From positions 62,001-126,000 of the forward strand of contig JAHQIW010007131.1 in NCBI GenBank assembly GCA_019055375.1: DNA of 64,000 nt. Direction: 5' to 3'. The stretch is from Parelaphostrongylus tenuis. Lineage: Eukaryota > Nematoda > Chromadorea > Rhabditida > Metastrongylidae. Under the pieces are notes generated by a model. That model made no database searches. It was not told where the DNA came from and saw only the letters and a list, made by a program, of their open reading frames with translations. Shown piece by piece: positions 47,492-58,513 of the stretch; position 1 is the stretch's first letter, and every line of letters starts with the position of its first letter. A program made the position numbers and the translations under genes.

Positions 47492-48680
47492 GTTATAGAT
47501 ATTTACTAGTAATGCGGTACAATACAGTGAAGCATAAATACAGCATAAATAGTACAACAATCGCTGAGGCTTACGTTTCGGCGAGGTTCGCCATCTTCAG
47601 AGCCTGAAAGGTGAAATTGATTCTCAAATCATTTAGTGAATAGCCTCCATAACCTCTGCAGAAAACATAAGAAACAAATTTTTGGATCGCATAGTAAAAA
47701 AAAACTTCATTACAAAAACACACTCACCGCTTAGATGTTCTAGGTCTTTCAATTAATCACTGAAGAACTGCCATTTAGAGTCAGTGCTAAGTGAGGCTGC
47801 TGCCAGCTCAGACCGGGAAGATTAGCCTGAGGTATGGTGCGATGTCGCGCGTTATCACGAGGCACTCCTACTTTGTTCATTTTGAGCCTTTGCTATGCAT
47901 CCAAAAGGCTTCCAAAGTTTTACGCGCGGATGTCTTTGATTCCTGTGTAAGCACCGTGAATCTAACGTCAAAGTCTGCCCTTCTATGCTTTCGTTTCTTA
48001 TGCGTGCCTAGTTGGGGTTTTGGGTCGGAGTTTCGTTTCCCAGCTAGGTGCTCTTATACACGGATGCAGAGTGGTTTACCCGTTTCGCCAATATATTCAT
48101 CCTCGCATGTCTCGCAAGAGATTAGATAAATTGTACCAGATCTCATGCAGTCGCCGTCTCTGCGTTTGGGCAAACTTGCAGTCTTTCGTTTCGCAGAGGC
48201 GGTCATACAGTCGGTTGCAGACTGATTGGCGCCTTAGTGCATAAGGTGGTATCTCGACTACTGCTACCAATTTATCTAAACCTGTTCTTTTCAAGCAGCG
48301 TTCAATAGCTGCCCTCACGTTGCTAGAGATAAAGGGCAGGATAAATGGAATTTCATTTTCGCCAGGCCTTCCGTTTGGGGGTGCCAAATTTCCTCTAATC
48401 CTAACTTGAGGAGCCCCTACCGTGTTGTAGCCATTTGAAATGGCTCTTTTTCGCGCCAAGCTTAGGGTCTCTATCTTGTGTTCTTTCCCTATGCACACAC
48501 TGGCAACTATTCCAAACACGTTTCTCACAAGTGCGTGTTTTGTGTGCGACGAATAAGATAGATAAAGAACAAGTATGTTTTTGTTGCTTGGTTTGAGGTA
48601 CCATTTTGTGTTGTAGGAGTTCTCAATAGATTGACTTGAGCGTTCAAAATGGAGGCCAGTACGCCTTATATTTTGCACAG
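47492..48680 (-). mobile_element. Penelope-like element copy 1 (5' truncated, inverted)
   Basis: The minus-strand frame from 48678 encodes the region after the reverse transcriptase: KWYLKPSNKNILVLYLSYSS, then LSLARKRAISNGYNTVGAPQ, then DRLCETKDC. After a frameshift near 48150 the GIY-YIG endonuclease follows: SGTIYLISCETCEDEYIGET, GKPLCIRV and then a TAA. These are Penelope-like element signatures. A hammerhead motif follows at 47605-47567. The end at about 47492 matches the far end of copy 2 in inverted orientation. The frame is broken at least twice. Confidence 0.85.
47567..47605 (-). ncRNA. Hammerhead ribozyme motif, small Penelope type, intact core
   Basis: Read on the minus strand: aggct (stem I), ctgaaga, u, ggcga-acc-tcgcc (perfect five-pair stem II), gaaa, cgta, agcct (stem I partner, five pairs). 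The acgt around the cleavage site is self-complementary and stem III is otherwise absent, as in small Penelope-associated hammerheads reported to act as dimers. Predicted cleavage follows cgta. It is on the coding strand just past the endonuclease. Confidence 0.7.
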
Positions 48681-48689
48681 GTGAACTTC

Positions 48690-51244
48690 ATGTACTGTGA
48701 CCCACTATCTAACAACTCAATTCATTTGTCCATTCCTCTCGCGTTGAGCTCACGACAAAGCAATCATCTCTATACCTACAGTAGATTAACGGCCGGAGAT
48801 CGATTATTGGGCCTCTACTTTAGACATAAAAGCGATGGCATGGGTCGGAGCTGGTCGTCGTCCCGTTGCCCTCTAAGGAAATCTTGTGTAATATCGCATG
48901 CAATTTACAAGAACTTAAAGATCGCCTCCGCTATAAAACCAGAATAGAAACATCTAACAGGCATGAACAACAAAATTTGGGAGCACTACCAACACCGCCT
49001 CTTCTTCAAGCTTTCCTTATGCAGCAAGACCTTTATAGCAGAGTAGATGTCAATTTTCGCAAATTTTCGGACAAGACTCTTAGAATCCTTTATCACCATC
49101 GCTCGAAAAAGTTTAGCTCCAATTAACATTAGCGCAGAAAAACAGCATGCGACAGATACGGGAGCTAATAAAGTCCAAAACCATTAGACTATCAGTTAGT
49201 GATAAGGGAGGAGAGTTCGTGGTAATTCCGCATCAGCTGGATTTTGAAATAACGAAAAACATCCAGAGGACATTACACTCTGCCGTACATAATCTGATAA
49301 GGAATTTCAAAAACATTGTAGAAAGTTGAATAGCGAATAGGGTAACAATAGCAAGTTTGGACGATTCAAAACCTGCGGTTATTTCTCAGCTTGAACTCGA
49401 CCCACCATCATGCCTCGTCTTGTGCTTACTTATTAAAACTCATAAATTGGTATGCACTGATGATCTTATGTCTACTGATCCATCAAAAATCAAAGTTAGA
49501 CACATCATGAGCTGTGTGGACGGGCTGACCGATGACCAACGTGGTTTTAAACTCTAATACTAGTCCAGCTACTAAAACACATTCCAGCCCATCTCATCAA
49601 TACCCAAATGTCTCAGATCGTCTACGTAACGCGTCTCTCAACGACGCGTACGTAATGGAATCTTTCGACGTGACCGCTCTTTATACAAACGTGGGCGAAA
49701 GAGTCCGCAATGCAAGCCATATGCGAGCTGCTAACGGAGCCCGAAAGAACCACGTACATATACGGTTTCTTCCTTCGGCAGATCATGGCTCTCTCAAAAG
49801 AATGCCTAAACTGTTCATTCTTCAGATGGTTGGGAATTATTTTGCGCAGATCAGAGGGCTGACAATGGGACAACGACTAGCTTTGACCCTTGCTATCGCT
49901 TTCATGTCTAAGTAGAGGCCCCAGTAAGCAATCACCGGCCGTTACTCTACTCTAGATATATAGATGATCGCTTTGTCGTCTGGTCAACGCAAGAGGAGAT
50001 GGACAAATGTTTTGAGTTGTTAAATGTCAGTCAGAGTACATAAAGTTCATCCGTGAACACCTAAGTCAAATTGGCAGCCATTTTTGAACGTTCAAGTCAA
50101 CCTATCCAAGGACTCCTCAACACAAAATAGTACCGCAAGCCAAGCAACAAAAACATATTAGTTCATTACCTATCTTCTCATCCGTCGCACACAAAATACG
50201 CACTTTTGAAAAACATGTTTCGAACAGCTGTTAGTGTGCGCACAGGAAAAGAACATAAGATAGAGTGCCTAAGCTTGGCGCAAAAATAGCCATCTCAAAT
50301 GGCTACATTACGGTAGGGGCTCCTCAGGCTAAAATTAAAGAAATTCGGCACCCCCAAACAGAGGGCCTGGCGAACATAAAGTTTCATTCATCCTGCCCTT
50401 TATCTCTGGCGAAGTATGTGGAACTACGCCGCTAAAAAAGAACAGGTTTAGATAAATCGGTAACAGTAGTCGAGATACCACGTAATACACTTAAGCGCCA
50501 ATTAGTCCGCAACCGACTGTATGACCGCCTCTGCGAGACGAAAGACTGTAAAGTTTGCCCAAACGGCGGAGACAGCGATTTATAAGATCTGGTACAATTT
50601 ACCTAATCTGCTGCGAGACATGCAGGGAGGAACATATTGGAAGAACGGGTAAACCACTCTGCATCCGTGTAAAAGAACACCTAGCTGTGAAACGAAACTC
50701 CGACTTAAAAACCCCACTGGGCACGCATAAGGAGCAAAGCGTAGAAGGGCAGATTTTGACGTTAGACTCACGGTGCTTACACAGGAATCAAAGACATCCG
50801 CGCGTAAAACTTTGAAAGCCTTTTGGATACATAGTAAAGGCCCAAAAATAAACCGCAATGACGAGTGCCTCGTGATAACGAACGGCCTGGCACCATGCCT
50901 CAGGTTAATCTTCCCGGCCTGAGCTGGACACAGTCTCACTTCGCACTGGCTCGTGAGTGGCAGGTCTTCAATGATTTATTGAAAGGCTAAAATATCTGAG
51001 CGGTGAGTGTGTTTTCGTATAGAATTTTTTTACTATGCGATCCAAAAATTTGTTACTTATGTCTTGTGCTGAGGTTATGGAGACTTTTTACTGAATGATT
51101 TGAGAATCATTAGACCTTTCCAGGCTCTGAAGATGGCGAACCTCGCCGAAACGTAGCCACCACGATTGTTGTACTAATTATGCTGTAGTTATCCTTCACT
51201 GTATTGTACTGCGATACTAGTATTCAGTAAATACTATATTTAGC
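48690..51244 (+). mobile_element. Penelope-like element copy 2 (reverse transcriptase and GIY-YIG, decayed)
   Basis: Parts in element order are as follows. The N-terminal domain is at 48866-49126 (EILCNIACNLQELKDRLRYK) and 49190-49255 (LSVSDKGGEFVVIPHQLDFE). The reverse transcriptase has LIKTHK, KVRHIMSCVDGLT, MESFDVTALYTNVG (motif A, about 49655-49700), NYFAQIRGLTMGQRLALTLA and YSRYIDDRFVVWSTQEEMDK (motif C with DD, about 49940-50010). The GIY-YIG domain at 50580-50800 has SGTIYLICCETCREEHIGRT and GKPLCIRVKEHLAVKRN; it has E-H-I-G where the family and copy 1 have E-Y-I-G. A hammerhead follows at 51122. Several stops and frameshifts make it non-functional. It lies head to head with copy 1. 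Confidence 0.88.
51122..51158 (+). ncRNA. Hammerhead ribozyme motif with a one-base deletion
   Basis: Same parts as the 47567 motif: aggct, ctgaaga, ggcga-acc-tcgcc, gaaacgt, agcc. One A is missing between cgt and agcc compared with copy 1, which removes either the base 5' of the cleavage point or one stem I pair, so cleavage is doubtful. Confidence 0.62.
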
Positions 51245-51299
51245 ACCTTGGAACTGCTGAACAGAAGTACAGCTGATATATGTCAGACATAATATTATT

Positions 51300-52820
51300 T
51301 TTACGGCCTCAGCGCATAAATGATCATTTCAAAAATAAACCCTCAAGATTGGAGCTTTCGAATATTTTCCAAAACTCTGATAAGCAGAAGCGCTCGTTTT
51401 CGACGACTGAACAAGGTGTGGATAACGGAAAATACCAAAAATACTGTCTGACTCGTCGTACTCTGCTGCCATCTTGGATAAGCGCTAAAATTTGCTAAGT
51501 ATTTCAACAACTTCTCATGCAATAAATATTCCAAAAGCTTAGTATTGATCAAAACTACCTTCTTCGACGTTATTTCCATCAGAATTCCGGAGTCTTATGC
51601 TGCCATAATAAGCGCAACGTATTATGCATTCTAATAATTTATTTCGAGTCTATTCCAAACAGGTATATTTTCCTAGCGGAAGTTATAGTATCTATTCTCC
51701 AAAAGTTCCCATTTCTGTACTATTGCGCGTTTATCCTATCTCAACTGAATCCTCTTATACATGCGGTTCTCGCTTTCACGTGAACTCAAACTTTAAGCTA
51801 TTTTTTAGATGCGATAAAATCGCTTCCAAGTAAGCATCGAAAGGAGCTCCTCTGTTGCATTCTCATCGGATGTCTGTTTTGTAGCATTATATGCTTCCAT
51901 TGCCTCGCTTGTTTGTCAGTAGTCCTTTGCGTTCACACTTGTTATCCACCGTACGGCCTGTATTTTCCCTTAGAGTGACTGTCTCTCATCGGTCCGTGCA
52001 TGAGCGAGTCACAGGTTACAAGTTGTGGTGTGCGTGTGTTCGTGTGTGCAATGGTCCGCTGAGTACGTGTCTTTCAGTGTTTGGGTAATCGTACAGCTTC
52101 GTATCTACTCGTTCAACTATATATCATCAACTTGTTTATACTGTATTGTCATTACTGCTATATACAGTTATCACACAAGCTTGAGCTGTTTTTCCTAAAA
52201 GCGCCTCGTTGCAAACTCGTGCAAATCGATGATTGCAATATTTCGATTGAGTTATACCGGTCTCAGAGGCTAAGTCGAAACTCTACTCTCTACTGAACAC
52301 CAGTACAGATCCTTTTGAGATTCAGTCGTGTCGTGAGTAAGTGCACGTCTGCCAGCTGAACGAAGAACGTGTGAGACAGTATTGTTTCTGGACAACATAC
52401 GTATTTTTCAGTTTCAACACCAATCAAGCTTCTTCTATGTATGGAGATTAAACGGAAGAATGAGAAAGAACACGTGACCATGTTCAGAAGTAAATAGATA
52501 AGTGACAAGATATCATGCTCAAGTATTGAACTGTATTCGCAGAAGATTTTGATTATTAAGTAGAGTGTATATGAAAGCAATTTTTCATCTACCTTTCGAA
52601 TAATACGTCATCTCGTCATCGCGTCCATTGTTAATATTATGATTTCATTAAGGCAATCCATTGTGAAGCGGTTGGACACATAATATATGAATAAAGCAAA
52701 AACAGTAGATTATTTCACAATTTCATCCGCGGCCCATTCACTCTCTCTCTTCATACAGATAATAGTGATAAAATCTTCAAGATTTTTATTCATCTCATTA
52801 TAGGAACTTTTCAATTATCT
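51300..52820. other. No supported gene
   Basis: Short frames on both strands. The plus strand at 51880-52090 is GC-richer and rich in tgtg. Nothing was recognised. Confidence 0.35.
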
Positions 52821-52839
52821 TCATTTGATGCGTCCCCTA

Positions 52840-53095
52840 GTTTTTTTCACTTTGCGGATCCCCAAACTTCTAGCGTTCAATTCCTTTTTCGTCTTCTTCT
52901 TACGTCGAAGATTACTGGCAGAGAACACTCCTTGCAATCTCAAGGATAGCTTGTCTGTGGCGCTCCACAAAGCGTTCCACAGGGCATTCGTTGTTGACTG
53001 CCGGAGAGTGTTGGTAGGTGGGGATCACCGTGACGAGCAGCACAATCACTCAGCCACGACTCCTATTGTTACTACTGCAGTTAGTGCGATAAAAT
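52840..53095 (-). pseudogene. Decayed coding segment, related to 63340-63560
   Basis: On the minus strand the translation reads HSPAVNNECPVERFVERHRQ, AILEIARSVLCQ, stop, SST, stop, EEDEKGIER, stop, KFGDPQSEKN. The same coding block, diverged, is on the plus strand at 63340-63560 (HSPAVSNEC; QALLDIGRRRI; QEEDEKVLDCLF). Shared protein-level likeness with stops in both suggests an old mobile element or duplicated gene. The family is unknown. Confidence 0.5.
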
Positions 53096-53980
53096 GTTGA
53101 TTACACGCATTTAGTGTCTTCTTCGAATGCCAACCTCTTTCAGTGCATAAAATTTGATGTAGGCACTGTTTATCATCTAATATTGCATTGCTTATAATAA
53201 AGCATGCCTTCCTCACCACTGCCTGCCGATAATACATGTTTTCGTGTTCTACATGGCAGCGGGAACGGATATCACTAAGGAGAAAAGTGTTCAGAGCAAA
53301 AATATCCTGTCTGTCTAAGTAAACTCTTGAATTCGCGCCATAACAGTTGAGGTGCATATTAGCGCAGAAAAAAAATATTTCCACGATATCATTACTTCAA
53401 ACACATTGATGGACGATCCGACAACTGAAATTCGCCAGTGACCGCAGCAATATGGTTGGCAAATACAGCTTTATTGAAGATATTTCGTAATGAGAAGCCT
53501 TACATAGAATCAAGTTATGTAAAGATATTCTTCTTACCTTTTGTATTAGTGTGATAAGTGAAGAGGAATGCAGGGAGCAACGATACTTGATGTAGGCCGT
53601 CTACTTACCTCTCTCGATCACTTCGATCTATAAGACATGATGAATACCGGGGAAAATAGTGAGCTGATTGCTTTGAACTGAATGCTAAGACCACTTTTTG
53701 GCCTACGTCATATGAGAGCGTGGTGTAACAACTGTTGTTGCTAACCGATAACCATTAGGAGAATCGCGCTACGCATTCTGGTGGGTTGTCCCATGATTTC
53801 TTGGCGCACTGTTGTTCTGTTGATTCTTTCTCTGTTCAGATTCGATTTTTGTTAAAGATAAAGTGCGGTATGTTGGAGAATGTTCATTAGCTTAGCCAGG
53901 GGCGCCGTAGCACCATCCTTTTGCCATCTAAATGAAATGGGCTATCACAAAGTGGGAAGTGAGAGCCTATAACAACGATG

Positions 53981-54067
53981 TAGAGTGTTGTGCGAAACTT
54001 TCGCGTCAAAGCGGGACTCGAACTCGCATTTCACGCTATCCGGATCACGTTCTGTAACCCGCTCTAA
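53981..54067 (-). repeat. SINE-B unit, partial
   Basis: The left arm agagtgttgtgcgaaact is followed by the minus-strand head (B-box gcgagttcgagtcccgc, then gatccggatagcgtg). The right inverted arm is missing. Confidence 0.55.
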
Positions 54068-54189
54068 ATGAAAAGAAACTCTGTTGGTCACTTATATAGC
54101 ACTTGGTCAAAACTAAGGATAACGACCGCATCGATTTATTGAGACTTAGATTTTTTATAGTGAGGTCTGTTCTAATTTGTTGCTTGGAC

Positions 54190-54385
54190 AAAAGAGGTAC
54201 CCAAATCTAATGCCCAAAGCGTAGCTTATGAACACGTGGAAATGTGATTTATCATGGATGATCACAGACGAACATATTTCGTGCACCTTTTCGGTCAATT
54301 CATCAGTCGCTTCACGCTTTGGTTGAAGGTTGCCTGAGCTTTTTCGGATGTAATTTTCGAAAAAGGTTAGTGTTAGAGTAGCCAA
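54190..54385 (-). mobile_element. Mariner N-terminal fragment (tentative)
   Basis: The minus-strand frame reads PKREATDELTEKVHEICSSV, IIHDKSHFHVFISYALGIRF. The pattern of a T-D-E-x-x-E-K-V-H-E-I helix followed by H-I-S-x-x-x-V-x-x-I-x-x-x-x-L-G resembles the second helix-turn-helix of mariner transposases. No terminal repeat was seen. Confidence 0.4.
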
Positions 54386-55348
54386 AGGTAATATGGAATT
54401 AGGAAGTGATTCTTCCTTTCAAATCACTTCAGCTCCATATCTAATGCCTCGTATTCATCAACGTGAATATACGTAAAGTTTACTTTATAACGCCTTAAAA
54501 TGCTAGCACTTGGACTGTGCTTGTATCGGAACCAGTTCTATTTTGTACGATGAAAAATAATGAATCACGTCCAATCAGTATATGCTACATGTAATTGCAC
54601 GGTTCCGTAAGTTTGTGGCTGAGAAAGCTGATATTTCTTCCTATATTTTTACCTGTTGTGATTCGAATAGGACTGATATATTTTATTAGAATATCTGAAA
54701 ATCTTCGTTAATCATATTTTTGAACGGATTTTCTGTTGAAAATCCATTTAGTGGTCAATACTATCCTATCGTTAACGTTCTAGTCTCATATAAATTGTAT
54801 ATTACCGAAAGACTCGAAAAATCATAAAGAAACGAGTTTAGCTATGATAGGTAGTGTGAATGTAACGACAGAAAATAGACATCTGTTGGAAGATCTGTCT
54901 AAATCGCCTCTTCGCTTGACGACTATGAGAAATTGTTCGCATAACTCTGACCAAATCAAAATTACAGAGGTGATATTGACATATCCACTGTTCGACGTCC
55001 ATTATTCGTCGATAACCATTCTGAAAGTGATCTCTTTCATTAATCTTTCATTGAATTGAAATAAAAAGGTGAACCGTACCTTTAAATGACTCCAACTATT
55101 GCGTTCGTTGACCGACACACATCCTTTTGTGTATTTGTCGTTATGCTTCTGTACAAAACAGTAGTCACCATTGCAAAAGTTTTTTTTATCCACCTGAAAC
55201 TTCTCATTATCGGACGGAAAATGTGTTGAAACCTAGGCGAGTTTCAAGTATTCGTACAACACGAATACTTGGAGAATAATTTGCGTTAAGTTCACTGTAT
55301 AAAAAAGTTCATGGTAATTTACTTTTTGTTAGAGTGGATATGAAAGTA

Positions 55349-55920
55349 TTAGGTCTTCTCATAAATTCTGGCACTAGAGCAATTTGCGTCGATTCGCTCT
55401 AAAGGCCATGCTTATCGTCTTTTGGGACCGAGCCGGGCCGATCTCCTAAGATTTGCTGCTAGCCGTAGACGATCAACGCCAAGCGTTACTGTACTGCAAT
55501 CGGGCCCTATTACGGTGACGTCGCCGCAATCTTATCTTGCTAAAAGATAACGCAAAGCTGCATTTAACCAAAATGCCAAAGTGAAAGTTGACCGAATTGG
55601 GCTGGAAGTTGTCGAATCATCCTCCGTATAGTCCTGACTTGTCACCGTCTGATTATCACCTCTTCCGGTCGTTGGAGCACTTTCTGACTAAGAAGAAGTT
55701 CCGAGACATCAATCATTTGCGTCGAGGATTGACAACTTTCTTTGATTTCAGTAATGACGAGTTCTATGAGTGCGGTATTGATTTGTTGCCTTAGAGATGG
55801 CGGTAATGTGTTCAAGATACTGGCGCAAATTTTCAACAGTGTTGTTAAGCAACTTGAATTATCGCTGATTGGTAAATTTGCTGTTTATTGTTCTAGAGCC
55901 AAAACTTATGAGACGACATA
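55349..55920 (+). mobile_element. Internally deleted mariner with both ends
   Basis: The left end attaggtcttctcataaatt and the right end 55891-55920 (minus strand tatgtcgtctcataagtttt) are inverted partners over about 29 bases. The interior encodes, with stops, LMLIVFWDRAGPIS, LKDNAKLHLTK and then KLSNHPPYSPDLSPSDYHLF and RSLEHFLTKKKFRDI. The S-P-D-L-S-P-S-D-Y block is the mariner catalytic signature. The N-terminal half is deleted, the reverse of the 36956 element. Confidence 0.82.
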
Positions 55921-55929
55921 TTAAAATTT

Positions 55930-57440
55930 AACAAATGCATCTATGAATTTACCGTACTCTCGTTCTTAGAACCATGCGAGATGTAACATCGGACCGGTCC
56001 AGTTTGTACCATTGGAAGATTCGTATTGCAGTGATTCTGCAAGAAAACAAGGTCTTTTACTGATTGGCAATATAACTTGAAATATTAGGAATATTCAAAA
56101 GGACGCAGTTGCTTGAGAATCTAGCAGATTTTCAAGAAACGATCACTATTATAAGGTACATCACAATCTTACTCGCTCAATTCACAAGTGATGTGAACGG
56201 ATGAAGTGGTCAGTGATCATAAAATATGAGGATCACCTGGCTATGATCGAAAATATAAGATGTCTTTCCATATCAGTGGAATTCCGTTCAGTAGAGTATT
56301 TCTCAATCCTAACCAAACCCTCAGAACTATGTAAAGAAAATTATTTAACAAATTGCAAAAGTGTCTGATGACAATACAAGTCATTCTGTGCCTTGTAGTA
56401 GGGAGGTCGATATTTTCCGTTAGACGCCACGGGATGAAACACCGATCCATTTCGCTGGAGAAGAGCTTTTCGTAAGAGTGTTAGTAATCATTCTGTAATC
56501 TAAACTCTTGCTAGAGCTGTACGTGGCCGGCTTACAAGAAAGTCTTTCAATAGCGCTGTAGCATCCAGAATAAAATATGTTATACACGAACACGCGTTTT
56601 TTTTTCATATTTTGCTTATATTTCGCTGGACAAAACTGCTTCTTCAGGCTGCTGGTCCTCATTCGATAGCAGAAGTTTCGAAAGACTCAAACATGTGTTT
56701 GTTTTTGGAAGAGCTCTTCTAATAACAATGAAGAGAAAGAAAAGATTCGTATTTTGGACCTCGCCGGACAGAGCTGTTTCTTTAGACTATTAGTAAATAT
56801 GCGATGTCGTAAGTTTCAATTATCCCAAAATTTATCAAGTTTAACATTTCCCACGACCTTGTTTACCGGCTATCTCGCTGAGCGGAGCGGGTTAAATGAT
56901 CCTGTTAAATTATTGTTCTTCAATTCTACTTTTATTATTCAAAATCAAAAATTTCAATTAAAAACGTATGATTCTGATACTATGGAAATTTCTCCACACG
57001 TCTATATGTTTCATGTTTTCAGGGAATTGTACGCGTCATAAAAATGAAGGCGAAAGGCGAGTGTGGAACATAATTTCATTCTAGATTTAACGTCATGAAA
57101 GGCGATTTGAAAAGCCGGCGACGTGGACGATGTAGCCAAAGATTCAAACTTCCGAATAATTACTAACATTTCCATTAAAAATTCCTGTTCAGCGATTGAG
57201 ATCGGTTTATAAATTTATCGCCGTCTAATATGGAAGTTTCCGATTAACTAATGAGCATGCACAGCTAGCAAAGAGTAACCCAGCAACCCATCGAAGTCAA
57301 AAGGAACAATATACTGTCAAGTGATGGTTGGTCAACGTCAGCATCAGTAAACTGGTTGTAAGGAGCTTTATGGGCTTGTCGTTTTTTGTTCTACTGAAAT
57401 GTAATTTAGGCGTATATGTAAAATTTAACAATATTATCCA
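55930..57440. other. No supported gene
   Basis: Frames at 56241-56450, 56420-56662 and 56754-57041 lack splice support or recognised domains. A weak hammerhead-like string (cctgaagaagcagttttgtc then cagcgaaat) occurs on the minus strand near 56615-56655. Confidence 0.35.
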
Positions 57441-57446
57441 CATTAC

Positions 57447-58007
57447 CTTTGAGCAAAAGCAGTCCGTTACACTCCGCCTCGGTTGATACTGAATACGATA
57501 GCATCCGTTGGCGTAGAGTGCAGGAAAACCTATACTGTTTTTTAGCCGAAGGTCGAAATCGAATTCGCTTTGATCGCCACAATCATACACGGTTTTTACG
57601 TCAGGAGGAAAACCCTCCAAATATGACTGTAAGTACCAATACGTACTCTTGATAAATGTAGTAATAACAAATCAAAAGTTCGACTTTCTATAAACCTCGG
57701 CATAATCAATTGATATATGAAAATGGAGAAAAAATGAAGAGACTAATACTATATACGTCCAGGCTCTGAAGAAGGCGGGTCGCCGAAACGTCAGCCGAAT
57801 TTCTACAACTGTTTTACCAATCTCGCGTCAGCTAATCAAGATAAGTTTTCTCCATTTTCATATATCAGTAGTAATAACAGTAGTAATAATACACTGTTGT
57901 GGAAAATGATTGATCAAGTAAACAACACTGACTTCTGTCCTCGTCATGTGGCAGTAATTGGAGAAGCACAATCGTTCTCTTCGAGCATCGCTCACATATG
58001 TACCTGC
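57447..58007 (-). CDS. Unknown Cys-containing protein, two adjacent exons
   Basis: Exon 57626-57447 has acceptor ggtacttacag and donor AAG/gtaatg. It is open for exactly 60 codons: SYLEGFPPDVKTVYDCGDQS, EFDFDLRLKNSIGFPALYAN, GCYRIQYQPRRSVTDCFCSK. Its composition (four Cys, aromatic residues) suggests an extracellular domain. A likely preceding exon, 58007-57933, has acceptor aatatttcag and encodes AGTYVSDARRERLCFSNYCH and MTRTE, ending at gtcagt in phase 0, which matches. The intron between them (57627-57932) contains the hammerhead-bearing palindromic element. Both gene ends are missing and I recognise no family. The 57447-57626 exon is the more secure of the two. Confidence 0.55.
57711..57867 (+). 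mobile_element. Palindromic 157-bp element carrying a hammerhead motif
   Basis: Left arm 57711-57732 (tgatatatgaaaatggagaa and aa) and right arm 57846-57867 are perfect inverted complements of 22 bases, separated by 113 bases. The interior holds a complete hammerhead core at 57761-57796. There is no coding capacity. It lies in a predicted intron of the minus-strand gene 57447-58007, so the ribozyme is antisense to that gene. Confidence 0.7.
57761..57796 (+). ncRNA. Hammerhead ribozyme motif, intact core
   Basis: In order: aggct (stem I), ctgaaga, a, ggcg-ggt-cgcc (perfect four-pair stem II), gaaa, cgtc, agcc (stem I partner). The self-complementary acgt replaces a normal stem III, as in the Penelope-linked motif at 47567. 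All core bases of the small type are present. Predicted cleavage follows cgtc. Confidence 0.7.
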
Positions 58008-58383
58008 CTGAAATATTAATCTGTGATAGAAAGAGGCAGGAACAACGCTTATAAAATATCACCAACTTTTAGGCCACATTTGCAAAAAGTCTAGAAGTGT
58101 GCCACATGGGTGTGAAATTATTATGCAGCTTTTCCTCCACAGCACGTATATATGTATATTCACGGCAACATGAGAACTCGTTTCTGCTTGATTTATTGGT
58201 GGTAAGCTTTCTTTGGCCATATAAAATCGAACTTGAACACCCAGCAAAAAAGCGATCTTTTTGAAAACTGTATAGCATCCTATGGCAAATCATCTATCCC
58301 ATTGTCCTCTGTGGGCCTCAGGGATCAGATTATTGATGAAAATAAGCAAGTACACAGACAGACACATACACACTTCCATAAGT

Positions 58384-58513
<130 letters not shown>

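Noticed and set aside
48866..48947. Separate small genes in the 47.8-50.9 kb block
   Set aside because: All frames there are pieces of the two Penelope-like copies or their shadows.
56615..56655. A further hammerhead ribozyme (cctgaagaagcag with cagcgaaat on the minus strand)
   Set aside because: Stem I and the cleavage triplet are not convincing and stem II is weak; left as a note only.
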